Source of the DNA: JACDAF01 sp036276035
GTDB taxonomy: Bacteria > Chloroflexota > Limnocylindria > P2-11E
Reading direction: 5' to 3'
DNA: 7,120 nucleotides
Assembly: GCA_036276035.1 (NCBI GenBank)
Contig: DASUCM010000008.1
Coordinates: forward strand, 1-7,120
Shown here: piece after piece, positions 1 through 5,871 of the stretch
Layout of the letters: each line of letters opens with the position of its first letter
How positions within the stretch are numbered: position 1 is the first letter of the stretch
Program-made: the position numbers and the translations under genes
Notes under the pieces: generated by a model
What the model saw: only the letters and a program-made list of their open reading frames with translations
What the model was told of the DNA's origin: nothing
Databases searched by the model: none

Positions 1-745
1 CGTATCGCCGGGCGAGCTCGACGTTCAGCTGTCCGGTGCTCTTCGCGACGAGGCGCTCGGCCACGCTGCGCGGCGCGTCGAGCGAGATCGGCCGTCCCGC
101 GGCGACGGAGCGCGCGACGTTGTCGGCGCCCTCGGGCTCGACGCCGATGACGGTGACCGCGCCCTTCGCGCGCTCCTTCAGCGCGAGGGCGATGCCGCAG
201 AGCAGGCCGCCGCCGCCGACCGGTACGAGGACGGTCTCGACATCCGGCAGGTCCTCGAGGATCTCGAGGCCGATCGTCCCCTGGCCGGCTATGACGAGCG
301 GGTCCTCGTACGGGTGCACGAAGGTCCGTCCCTCCTCGTGCTCGATCTCGCGCGCAAGGGAGAGCGTGTCGTCGTAGATCCGTCCGCGCAGGAGCACGCG
401 CGCGCCGTACGCCGCGCAGACCCCGGCGATCGAGGGCGCCACGGTCTCCGGCATCACGACGGTCGCCGAGGTGCCGAGCACGTACGCCGCGTACGCGACC
501 CCCTGCGCGTGGTTGCCCCCGGACGCGGCGACCACACCACGACGCCGGCCGTCCGCGTCGAGCGCCGCGATGCGGTTCAGCGCGCCGCGGACCTTGAAGC
601 TCCGCGTCGGGCGGGCGTTCTCGAGCTTCAGGTGGATCTCCGCGCCGAGCGAGCGTGACAGGAAGGGGGAGTGCTCGAGCGGCGAGCGCCGCAGGCGCTG
701 ATCGACGACGCGACGTGCGGCCTCGACGTCCTCGATCGTCACCAC
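1..745 (-). CDS. Threonine/serine dehydratase-like PLP enzyme (fold type II), 3' end outside window
   Basis: The first 248 codons are visible; the gene runs off the left edge. The family removes the hydroxyl and amino groups of threonine (or serine), giving 2-oxobutyrate (or pyruvate) and ammonia in the cytoplasm. Visible landmarks: the PLP-lysine motif PTRSFKVRGA with K51; the phosphate/substrate loop SGGNHAQG at 75-82; a VIAGQGTIGLEI stretch; and the glycine-rich PLP-phosphate loop VGGGG. The start is GTG at 745 (a second GTG is at 742), giving the usual N-terminus VVTIEDVEAARR; the frame is open further upstream but matches nothing there. No Shine-Dalgarno is seen, and a TATCTT hexamer lies 6 bp before GTG. 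Oddities: Arg48 replaces the common Gly of TGSFK, and a later IADGL-type motif reads VAERL. A possible C-terminal ACT domain lies outside, so biosynthetic IlvA, catabolic TdcB, serine racemase or a related ammonia-lyase cannot be separated. Confidence 0.85.
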   Translation of the reverse strand, partial: MVTIEDVEAARRVVDQRLRRSPLEHSPFLSRSLGAEIHLKLENARPTRSFKVRGALNRIAALDADGRRRGVVAASGGNHAQGVAYAAYVLGTSATVVMPETVAPSIAGVCAAYGARVLLRGRIYDDTLSLAREIEHEEGRTFVHPYEDPLVIAGQGTIGLEILEDLPDVETVLVPVGGGGLLCGIALALKERAKGAVTVIGVEPEGADNVARSVAAGRPISLDAPRSVAERLVAKSTGQLNVELARRY

Positions 746-784
746 GAGCGGAAGATAGCCCCAGCTGCGCAGATACTTCGGCCC
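746..784. promoter_or_regulatory. Divergent intergenic region with two candidate leaderless -10 elements
   Basis: These 39 bp separate the divergent starts of the dehydratase (minus) and prmC (plus). On the minus strand, TATCTT (757-752) ends 6 bp before the GTG at 745. On the plus strand, GATACT (772-777) ends 7 bp before the ATG at 785. Transcription starting about 7 bases after each hexamer would begin at or next to the start codon. Neither gene has a Shine-Dalgarno close to its start, which fits leaderless messages. No good TTGACA-like -35 is seen on either strand, so the -10 calls rest on position and similarity only. Confidence 0.4.
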
Positions 785-1594
785 ATGCCCACGGTCGGCG
801 GGCTGCGCGCGAGGGCGCTGGCGCGCATCCCGTCGCTCGACGCGGATGTCCTCCTCGCGCACGCGCTCGGCGTCACGAAGGAGGCGCTGTACGCGGACCC
901 GGACGCAGACGTCCCGCCGGAGAGGGCCGCTGCCTTCGAGGCGCTCGTCGAGCGGCGCGCGACCGGAGAGCCCGTGGCGTACCTGCGCGGCTGGAAGGAG
1001 TTCTACGGACTGCGCTTCGCGGTCGACCCGCGCGTCCTCATCCCGCGCCCCGAGACCGAGACGGTGGTGGACGCCATCCGCGCCTCTGGCGCGCGCCTCG
1101 TCGCCGACATCGGCACGGGCAGTGGCGCGATCGCGGTGGCGCTCGCCGTGAGCGAGCCGGAGGTGCGCGTCATCGCGACGGACATCTCCACTGACGCGCT
1201 CGCGGTCGCGCGCGCGAACGTCGAGGCGCACCGCGTCGCGGATCGGGTCGAGCTCCGGCAGGGCGACCTCCTCGCTCCGGTGCGCGAGCGCGTCGACGCC
1301 GTCGCGGCGAACCTCCCGTACCTCACCGACGCGTCAGTCGCGGAGTGGACCGGCGAGCGCACCTCGCTCGCCTTCGAGCCGCCCATCGCCGTCCTCGCGG
1401 GACCCGACGGGCTCGCGCTCGTGCGGCGCGCGATCGCCGACCTGCCGCGCGTCCTGCGGCCCGGCGGCGCGGCGTACTTCGAGTGCGATCCGCCGCAGGC
1501 GCGCGCCCTCGCGGCCGAGCACGGCGGCGAGATCGTCAGCGACCTCGCCGGGAACGAGCGGGTCCTCGTGCTGCGAGCGATGATTCAGCCGTGA
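785..1594 (+). CDS. prmC: Peptide chain release factor N5-glutamine methyltransferase PrmC/HemK
   Basis: Predicted to methylate, with S-adenosylmethionine, the glutamine of the GGQ motif of release factors RF1 and RF2, which helps translation termination. The 269-residue product starts with the helical N-terminal domain (about 1-70, including LDADVLLAHALGV). The hinge signature PRPETE (87-92) and a class I methyltransferase domain follow. The SAM-binding motif is DIGTGSG (108-114). The catalytic tetrapeptide, normally NPPY, reads NLPY (N176-Y179); the Asn and Tyr that contact the target glutamine are kept. It is slightly shorter than typical family members (about 275-290). ATG 785 was chosen because homology begins just after it; the frame is open upstream without similarity. 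Its stop overlaps the GTG start of kbl (GTGA 1591-1594). The usual neighbours prfA (upstream) and tsaC (downstream) are not adjacent. Confidence 0.93.
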   Translation: MPTVGGLRARALARIPSLDADVLLAHALGVTKEALYADPDADVPPERAAAFEALVERRATGEPVAYLRGWKEFYGLRFAVDPRVLIPRPETETVVDAIRASGARLVADIGTGSGAIAVALAVSEPEVRVIATDISTDALAVARANVEAHRVADRVELRQGDLLAPVRERVDAVAANLPYLTDASVAEWTGERTSLAFEPPIAVLAGPDGLALVRRAIADLPRVLRPGGAAYFECDPPQARALAAEHGGEIVSDLAGNERVLVLRAMIQP

Positions 1595-2775
1595 GCGCGC
1601 CGTTCCTCGCGCACCTCCGCGCGGAGCTCGAGCAGGTGAAGGCGAGCGGCCTCTACAAGCGCGAGCGTGTCATCACGTCACCGCAGGGCGCGGCCATCGG
1701 CGTCGCGGGCGGCGAGGTCCTGAACTTCTGCGCGAACAACTACCTCGGGCTCGCCGACCACCCTCGCGTGCTCGAGTCCGCGCACGAGGCGCTCGAGCGC
1801 TGGGGCTACGGGATGTCGTCGGTGCGCTTCATCTGCGGGACGCAGGAGATCCACAAGGAGCTCGAGGACCGCCTCACGCGCTTCCTCGGGACCGAGGACA
1901 CGATCCTGTACTCGTCCTGCTTCGACGCGAACGGCGGTCTCTTCGAGACGATCCTCGGCGAGGAGGACGCCGTCATCAGCGACGCGCTGAACCACGCGAG
2001 CATCATCGACGGCATCCGCCTCTCGAAGGCGAAGCGCTTCCGCTACGCGAACAACGACATGGCCGACCTCGAGCGCCAGCTCGCCGACGCGCGCTCCTCG
2101 CGGTTCCGCCTCATCGCGACGGACGGCGTGTTCTCGATGGACGGGATCGTCGCGGACCTCGCGGGGATCGTGGCGCTCGCCGAGCGGCACGACGCCATGG
2201 TCATGGTCGACGACTCGCACGCCGTCGGCTTCATGGGCGCGGAAGGCCGCGGCTCGCACGAGCATCGCGGGGTCCTCGGGCGCATCGACGTCATCACCGG
2301 GACGCTCGGGAAGGCGCTCGGCGGCGCCTCGGGGGGCTACACGAGCGGGCGCAAGGAGATCGTCGACCTGCTCCGCCAGCGCTCACGGCCGTACCTCTTC
2401 TCCAACACGCTCGCCCCCGTCATCACCGCGACGTCGATCGCGGTCCTCGACCTGCTCGAGAGCGCCGGCGAGCTGCGGCGGAAGCTGTTCGAGAACGCGA
2501 AGCGCTTCCGCGACGGGATGACCGCGCACGGCTTCACGCTCGTGCCGGGAGAGCATCCGATCGTGCCGGTGATGCTCGGCGATGCGGTGCTCGCCACGCG
2601 CCTTGCGGACGGGCTCCTCGCCGAGGGCATCTACGTCATCGCGTTCTCGTACCCCGTCGTGCCGAAGGACAAGGCGCGCATCCGCGTGCAGCTCTCGGCG
2701 GCACATGAGCCGGAGCACGTCGACGGCGCGGTGGCCGCGTTCGCGAAGGTAGGCAAGGCGCTCGGCGTCATCTGA
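1591..2775 (+). CDS. kbl: 2-amino-3-ketobutyrate CoA ligase (glycine C-acetyltransferase)
   Basis: Catalyses the second step of threonine breakdown: 2-amino-3-oxobutyrate plus CoA gives glycine plus acetyl-CoA. It is a PLP enzyme of the alpha-oxoamine synthase family (fold type I). The 394 residues are collinear with E. coli Kbl (398) along their whole length, by recollection of that sequence. Near-identical blocks include NFCANNYLGLA, SVRFICGTQ, SSCFDANGGLFET, ISDALNHASIIDG, the DDSHAVGF block (D207-H210) and TGTLGKALGGASGG, whose Lys241 forms the PLP Schiff base. The last residues, FAKVGKALGVI, also match. The start is GTG 1591, overlapping the prmC stop by 4 bp; no clear Shine-Dalgarno is present, so translation is probably coupled to prmC. 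The stop TGA shares one base with the ATG of tdh (TGATG). The unstable product of Tdh is the substrate, so the tight coupling makes functional sense. Confidence 0.96.
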   Translation: MSAPFLAHLRAELEQVKASGLYKRERVITSPQGAAIGVAGGEVLNFCANNYLGLADHPRVLESAHEALERWGYGMSSVRFICGTQEIHKELEDRLTRFLGTEDTILYSSCFDANGGLFETILGEEDAVISDALNHASIIDGIRLSKAKRFRYANNDMADLERQLADARSSRFRLIATDGVFSMDGIVADLAGIVALAERHDAMVMVDDSHAVGFMGAEGRGSHEHRGVLGRIDVITGTLGKALGGASGGYTSGRKEIVDLLRQRSRPYLFSNTLAPVITATSIAVLDLLESAGELRRKLFENAKRFRDGMTAHGFTLVPGEHPIVPVMLGDAVLATRLADGLLAEGIYVIAFSYPVVPKDKARIRVQLSAAHEPEHVDGAVAAFAKVGKALGVI

Positions 2776-3800
2776 TGCGCGCACTGGTGAAGAGCAGGGC
2801 GGAGCCGGGGATCTGGCTGGAGGACGTGCCGAGGCCGGTCATCGGGCCGAACGACCTCCTCGTGCGCGTCCGCGCCACCTCCATCTGCGGGACGGACCTG
2901 CACATCTGGAAATGGGATGCCTGGGCGCAGGAGACGATCCGCGTGCCGCGCGTGATCGGCCACGAGTTCTCCGGTGAGGTCGTCGAGGTCGGCAGCGAGG
3001 TCGCCGGCTTCGAGCGCGGACAGCGCGTCGCGGTCGAGGGCCACGTCACCTGCGGCCACTGCCGGAACTGCCGCGCGGGCCGCCGGCACCTCTGCCGGAA
3101 CACGCAGGGGGTCGGGATCCAGCGCGACGGCGCATTCGCCGAGCACGTCGCCGTCCCGGCGGTGAACGCGTACGTCCTCCCGGCGGGGATGACGGATGAG
3201 ATCGGCGCCTGCCTCGACCCGCTCGGCAACGCCATCCACAGCGCGCTGTCGTACGACCTCGCGGGGGAGGACGTGCTGGTGACGGGTGCCGGCCCGATCG
3301 GCTGCATGGCGGCCGCGGTCTCGCGGTTCGTCGGCGCGCGCTACGTCGTCGTCACCGACACGAACGAGTACCGCCTCGCGCTCGCGCGCACGATGGGCGC
3401 GACACGGGCCGTGACCGCGGCCACGGACCTGCGCGCGGTGATGAGCGAGCTCGGGATGACCGAGGGCTACGACATCGGGCTCGAGATGTCCGGGAGCCCG
3501 GCCGCGCTGCGCTCGATGCTCGCGGTGATGAACAACGGCGGACGCGTCGCGCTCCTTGGCATCCCGAGCGAGGCGGTGCCCATCGACGTGAACGAGATCA
3601 TCTTCCGCGGCCTCACGCTCAAAGGCATCTACGGCCGCGAGATGTTCGAGACCTGGTACCGCATGGGCACCATGCTCCAGTCCGGCCTCGACATCGGCGC
3701 CGTCATCACCCACCGCTTCCCAGCGGACCGCTACGCCGAGGCCTTCGAGGTCGTGCGGAGCGGCCAGTGCGGCAAGGTCGTCATGGACTGGACCGCCTAG
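2775..3800 (+). CDS. tdh: L-threonine 3-dehydrogenase (zinc, NAD-dependent)
   Basis: Oxidises L-threonine to 2-amino-3-oxobutyrate with NAD, feeding Kbl. It is a medium-chain dehydrogenase/reductase of 341 residues, the same length as E. coli Tdh. Catalytic zinc-site residues C38, T40, H43 (CGTDLH) and H63-E64 (GHEFSG) are present. The structural zinc cysteines are C93, C96, C99 and C107. The Rossmann fold starts at VTGAGPIG (169-176), and an acidic residue follows the next strand (VVVTDTNEYR), consistent with NAD rather than NADP. The DPLGNAIH segment at 148-155 is typical of this enzyme within the MDR group. The ATG at 2775 overlaps the kbl stop by one base. It is the last gene of the prmC-kbl-tdh unit; its TAG is followed after 6 bp by a short inverted repeat. 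A related sugar-alcohol dehydrogenase is unlikely given the kbl partner. Confidence 0.95.
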   Translation: MRALVKSRAEPGIWLEDVPRPVIGPNDLLVRVRATSICGTDLHIWKWDAWAQETIRVPRVIGHEFSGEVVEVGSEVAGFERGQRVAVEGHVTCGHCRNCRAGRRHLCRNTQGVGIQRDGAFAEHVAVPAVNAYVLPAGMTDEIGACLDPLGNAIHSALSYDLAGEDVLVTGAGPIGCMAAAVSRFVGARYVVVTDTNEYRLALARTMGATRAVTAATDLRAVMSELGMTEGYDIGLEMSGSPAALRSMLAVMNNGGRVALLGIPSEAVPIDVNEIIFRGLTLKGIYGREMFETWYRMGTMLQSGLDIGAVITHRFPADRYAEAFEVVRSGQCGKVVMDWTA

Positions 3801-3806
3801 CCGCCA

Positions 3807-3825
3807 CGGGCCTTGACAGGGCCCG
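3807..3825. repeat. 6-bp inverted repeat whose loop is a perfect -35 element
   Basis: CGGGCC (3807-3812) and GGCCCG (3820-3825) are perfect complements around the 7-base loop TTGACAG. The repeat begins 6 bp after the tdh stop. A hairpin here could help end the tdh transcript, but no T-run follows, so a standard intrinsic terminator is not supported. The loop holds the -35 box of the following promoter, so the repeat might also be a protein-binding site or just a GC-rich coincidence. Confidence 0.45.
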
Positions 3826-3841
3826 ACTCGCGGTTTATACA
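3813..3841 (+). promoter_or_regulatory. Sigma-70-type promoter of the ArsR cassette
   Basis: A perfect -35 box TTGACA (3813-3818) is followed after 17 bp by TATACA (3836-3841, four of six matches to TATAAT). The spacing is optimal. Transcription would start near 3848, only about 5 bases before the ATG at 3853, so the message would be leaderless or nearly so. It is the best promoter in the window and lies in the 52-bp gap between tdh and the ArsR gene. Confidence 0.75.
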
Positions 3842-3876
3842 ACCAGTCAGTTATGCAACCGACCAGTTATGGAACG
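3832..3876. promoter_or_regulatory. Candidate autoregulatory operator: three GTT-TATRC-AAC units at 16-bp spacing
   Basis: Three related small dyads occur: GGTTTATACAACC (3832-3844), AGTTATGCAACC (3849-3860) and AGTTATGGAACG (3865-3876). Their AACC/AACG arms sit exactly 16 bp apart (3841, 3857, 3873). Described as direct repeats, TATACAACCAGTCAGT (3836-3851) and TATGCAACCGACCAGT (3852-3867) match at 12 of 16 positions. The units cover the -10 box, the predicted transcription start and the first codons of the repressor gene. This is where an ArsR-family autorepressor would block RNA polymerase. Binding by this protein is inferred, not shown. Confidence 0.55.
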
Positions 3877-4221
3877 ACCGACCGACGCCTCGACGCGACG
3901 TTCGCCGCGCTCGCGGACCCGACCCGGCGGGCGATCCTCGCGCGGCTCGCGTCCGGCGAGGCCTCGGTCACGGAGCTCGCCGAGCGCTTCCCGATGACGC
4001 AGGCCGCGGTGTCGAAGCACCTGAAGGTGCTCGAGCGTGCCGGCCTCATCTCGCGCGCCCGCGACGCCCAGCGCCGGCCGTCGCGGATCGAGGGCAGGCC
4101 GCTCGCCGAGGCGACCAGATGGCTCGAGCGCTACCGGAAGGTCTGGGAGGGCAACTACGAGCGGCTCGACGCGCTGCTCGACGAGCTGAAGACGGCGAAG
4201 CGAAAAGGGGGAGAGCGATGA
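3853..4221 (+). CDS. ArsR/SmtB-family winged-helix repressor (SRPBCC-associated type)
   Basis: A 122-residue DNA-binding protein, probably a dimeric autorepressor of its own cassette. The winged helix-turn-helix spans about 13-82: LDATFAALADPTRRAILARL, then VTELAERFPMTQAAVSKHLK, with the recognition helix at about 49-60 and LERAGLISR leading to the wing. The C-terminal WLERYRKVWEGNYERLDALL (90-109) is typical of the ArsR subgroup that sits next to SRPBCC proteins and is probably the dimerisation helix. No Cys or His cluster is present; in fact there is no cysteine, so metal sensing of the ArsR/SmtB kind is unlikely and the signal is unknown. The start at ATG 3853 gives a normal family N-terminus but leaves no room for a Shine-Dalgarno after the predicted transcription start. 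The stop overlaps the next gene by 4 bp (ATGA). Confidence 0.9.
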   Translation: MQPTSYGTTDRRLDATFAALADPTRRAILARLASGEASVTELAERFPMTQAAVSKHLKVLERAGLISRARDAQRRPSRIEGRPLAEATRWLERYRKVWEGNYERLDALLDELKTAKRKGGER

Positions 4222-4712
4222 TGGCGAACGCCGCGAAGCTGGAGATCACCACACCGGGCGACCGCGAGATCGCGATGACGCGTGTATTCGACGCGCCGCG
4301 AGAGCTCGTCTTCGACGCCTGGACGAAGCCCGAGCTGCTGACCCGCTGGCTTGGCATCCACAACGGCTGGACCTTCGCCGTCTGCGAGGTCGACCTGCGC
4401 GTCGGCGGGAAGTTCCGCTTCGTCTGGCGCGGACCCGACGGCAACGAGATGGGCATGGGCGGCACGTACACGGAGATCGTCCGGCCGGAGCGCCTCGTCA
4501 GCACCGAGAGGTTCGACGAGTCCTGGTATCCGGGCGAGGCCGTGGACACGCTCGTTCTCACCGAGAAGGACGGCCGCACGACCTCGACGCTGACGATGCG
4601 GCTCGAGTCGAAGGAGGCGCGTGACGTCGTGCTGCGGTCGGGCATGGAGAGCGGCATCGAGGCCGGGTACGCCCGGCTCGACGGGCTGCTCGGGTCGCAG
4701 GTGCGGACGTGA
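4218..4712 (+). CDS. SRPBCC domain protein, AHSA1-like (Activator of Hsp90 ATPase homologue 1 family)
   Basis: A 164-residue, single-domain START/Bet v 1-like protein, a fold that encloses a hydrophobic ligand cavity. Family-typical segments appear in order: TRVFDAPRELVFDAWTKPEL (about 21-40), RWLG, EVDLRVGGKFRFVWRGPDG (about 57-75), GGTYTEIVRPERLVSTERF (about 80-98), and the closing helix KEARDVVLRSGMESGIEAGYARLDGLL. No signal peptide or membrane segment is visible. The start is ATG 4218 or the adjacent ATG 4221; a GGGGGAG Shine-Dalgarno (4207-4213) fits either, and the second gives more usual spacing. It overlaps the ArsR gene by ATGA and the VOC gene by GTGA, so it is co-transcribed with both. 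The pairing of ArsR with this family is very common, but the ligand is generally unknown; no enzymatic role can be assigned. Despite the family name, there is no evidence for an Hsp90 role. Confidence 0.9.
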   Translation: MMANAAKLEITTPGDREIAMTRVFDAPRELVFDAWTKPELLTRWLGIHNGWTFAVCEVDLRVGGKFRFVWRGPDGNEMGMGGTYTEIVRPERLVSTERFDESWYPGEAVDTLVLTEKDGRTTSTLTMRLESKEARDVVLRSGMESGIEAGYARLDGLLGSQVRT

Positions 4713-5164
4713 GGCAGAAGATCACGACGTTCCTGACCTACAACGACCAGGCCGAGGAGGCCGTGAAGCTCTACGTCTCGGTGTTCAAGAACTCCAAGGT
4801 CACGAACACGATGCGCGCCGGGGACCGGGTCATCAGCGTCCAGTTCGAGCTCGAGGGGCAGGAGTTCATCGCGCTGAACGGCGGCCCCTCCTTCTCCTTC
4901 GCGGAGGGGATCTCGCTGTACGTGAGCGCCGAGACCCAGGCCGAGATCGATGAGCTGTACGGGAAGCTTTCCGCCGGGGGCTCGGAGGAGCCATGCGGCT
5001 GGCTCAAGGACCGCTTCGGCGTGTCCTGGCAGGTCGTGCCCCCGATCCTCGGCGAGCTGCTCGGCGACAGGGACCCGGCACGGGCGCAGCGGTCGCTCCA
5101 GGCGATGCTGAAGATGAAGAAGATCGACATCGCCGCGCTGAAGAAGGCCGCCGCGGAAAGCTAG
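4709..5164 (+). CDS. VOC-superfamily protein, PhnB-like (3-demethylubiquinone-9 3-methyltransferase domain)
   Basis: A 151-residue protein with the paired beta-alpha-beta-beta-beta fold of the glyoxalase/bleomycin-resistance/dioxygenase superfamily. Recognisable segments: ITTFLTYNDQAEEAVKLYVS at the start, VQFELEGQEFIALNGGPSF in the middle, then CGWLKDRFGVSWQVVPPIL and the tail MLKMKKIDIAALKKA. These are the hallmarks of the PhnB-like branch. The loop after the second strand (TMRAGDRVISVQFEL) is shorter than in many relatives, which carry a GxAGPxG-type insert there. The family name refers to a methyltransferase annotation now widely doubted; the activity is unknown. The start is GTG 4709, overlapping the SRPBCC stop by 4 bp with no Shine-Dalgarno, implying coupled translation. 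Its TAG stop lies within the CTAG shared with the convergent HAD gene. Confidence 0.88.
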   Translation: MRQKITTFLTYNDQAEEAVKLYVSVFKNSKVTNTMRAGDRVISVQFELEGQEFIALNGGPSFSFAEGISLYVSAETQAEIDELYGKLSAGGSEEPCGWLKDRFGVSWQVVPPILGELLGDRDPARAQRSLQAMLKMKKIDIAALKKAAAES

Positions 5165-5871
5165 ATCAAGGGCTCCAGCTCCATGAGCGAGGCGATGCGC
5201 TCGTGGCGCTGGCCGCCGCCCTGGCCTCCGAGCAGGAACGTCCGCATGCCCGCCTTCTTCGCCCAGTCGAGGACGATCGGCGTGTCGTCGACGCAGACCG
5301 CGCGCCGGGCGTCGATGTCCGCGTCCTCGACGATCGCGCGGTAGAAGTGCGGCCCTGACTTCCAGCGGTCGACGAGGTCGCAGCCGTACGTGCGATCGAA
5401 CAGCTCTCGTATCCCCATGGCGCTGAGATATGCGCCGATCTCCCACGACGGTTGCCCGGTCGCGGTGAAGAGCGTGTATCCGGCATCGCGCAGCGCCTGC
5501 ACTGCGGCAACGGCGTCGCCGAGCGGCGCGCGCACCTGCTGCGCGCATGCCCGGTGTGCCTCCTCCGCCATCGTCTCCACGTCCGGCGGCACCGGGATGC
5601 CGATGTGCTCGCACATGTCGGCAAGCCACGCGGTCCGGGCGGCGATGTGCGCCGCACGCGACCCCTTCCGCGGGCCGGCCTTGCGCTTCGCCTCATCGAG
5701 GCGCTTGATCCACCGATCGAGCGCGTGGACATTCGCGGCGGTCCATTGCTCGGTCGTGCCGCCGAGCCGCGGGCCGAAGTACTCGGCGATCGCCCGTTGC
5801 CACTGCGGCGGCATGACCGTCGTGTCGAGAAGGACACCCGCCGCGTCCAGGAAGACCGCTTTCGTCTGCAT
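5161..5871 (-). CDS. HAD-superfamily hydrolase with atypical motif I (DAAGV)
   Basis: A 236-residue protein of the haloacid dehalogenase superfamily; substrate unknown, most members being phosphatases. Motif I is AVFLDAAGVLLD: the nucleophile Asp9 is present, but the acid/base Asp expected two residues later is Ala11. Motif II is TLFTATG (Thr136), motif III Lys171 in WKSGPHFY, and motif IV CVDDTPIVLDWAKKAGM with D195-D196. A helical cap (about 20-110) lies between motifs I and II, so it is a C1-cap type. DxA motifs are known from phosphonoacetaldehyde hydrolases and DxY from haloacid dehalogenases, but no Schiff-base lysine motif of the former is evident. ATG 5871 was chosen over GTG 5874; no Shine-Dalgarno is seen. 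It is the only leftward gene between the ArsR cassette and tsaC and appears monocistronic. Confidence 0.85.
   Translation of the reverse strand: MQTKAVFLDAAGVLLDTTVMPPQWQRAIAEYFGPRLGGTTEQWTAANVHALDRWIKRLDEAKRKAGPRKGSRAAHIAARTAWLADMCEHIGIPVPPDVETMAEEAHRACAQQVRAPLGDAVAAVQALRDAGYTLFTATGQPSWEIGAYLSAMGIRELFDRTYGCDLVDRWKSGPHFYRAIVEDADIDARRAVCVDDTPIVLDWAKKAGMRTFLLGGQGGGQRHERIASLMELEPLI

Noticed and set aside
671..784. N-terminal extension of PrmC (open frame from 671)
   Set aside because: The extra residues overlap the divergent dehydratase start and resemble nothing in PrmC; family similarity begins after ATG 785.
1345..1590. N-terminal extension of Kbl (open frame from 1345)
   Set aside because: It lies wholly inside prmC in another frame. 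Kbl family length and N-terminus match the GTG at 1591.
3807..3840. Intrinsic terminator after tdh
   Set aside because: The stem is only 6 bp and no run of T follows. It is recorded as an inverted repeat instead.
2631..3842. Long minus-strand open frame (about 400 codons) opposite tdh and the end of kbl
   Set aside because: It is the shadow of two well-supported genes. Its translation is a low-complexity mix rich in Arg, Asp, His and Ala with no recognisable motif, as expected opposite GC-rich genes.
3813..4217. N-terminal extension of the SRPBCC protein (open frame from 3813)
   Set aside because: It runs through the promoter and the ArsR gene in another frame, and the SRPBCC similarity starts only after 4218.
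4709..5164. Ubiquinone biosynthesis methyltransferase for the VOC protein
   Set aside because: The domain name is historical; the protein has no SAM-binding fold, and its fold is glyoxalase-like.
4046..5629. Minus-strand open frame of over 500 codons across the ArsR cassette and the HAD gene
   Set aside because: It lies antisense to three recognisable genes and out of frame with the HAD gene on its own strand. Composition is Arg/Ser/Ala-rich with no domain.
5161..5871. Phosphonoacetaldehyde hydrolase (PhnX) for the HAD protein
   Set aside because: The DxA motif fits, but the Schiff-base lysine motif of the cap is not evident and no phosphonate-metabolism gene is nearby. The PhnB-like name of the VOC protein does not indicate phosphonate use.
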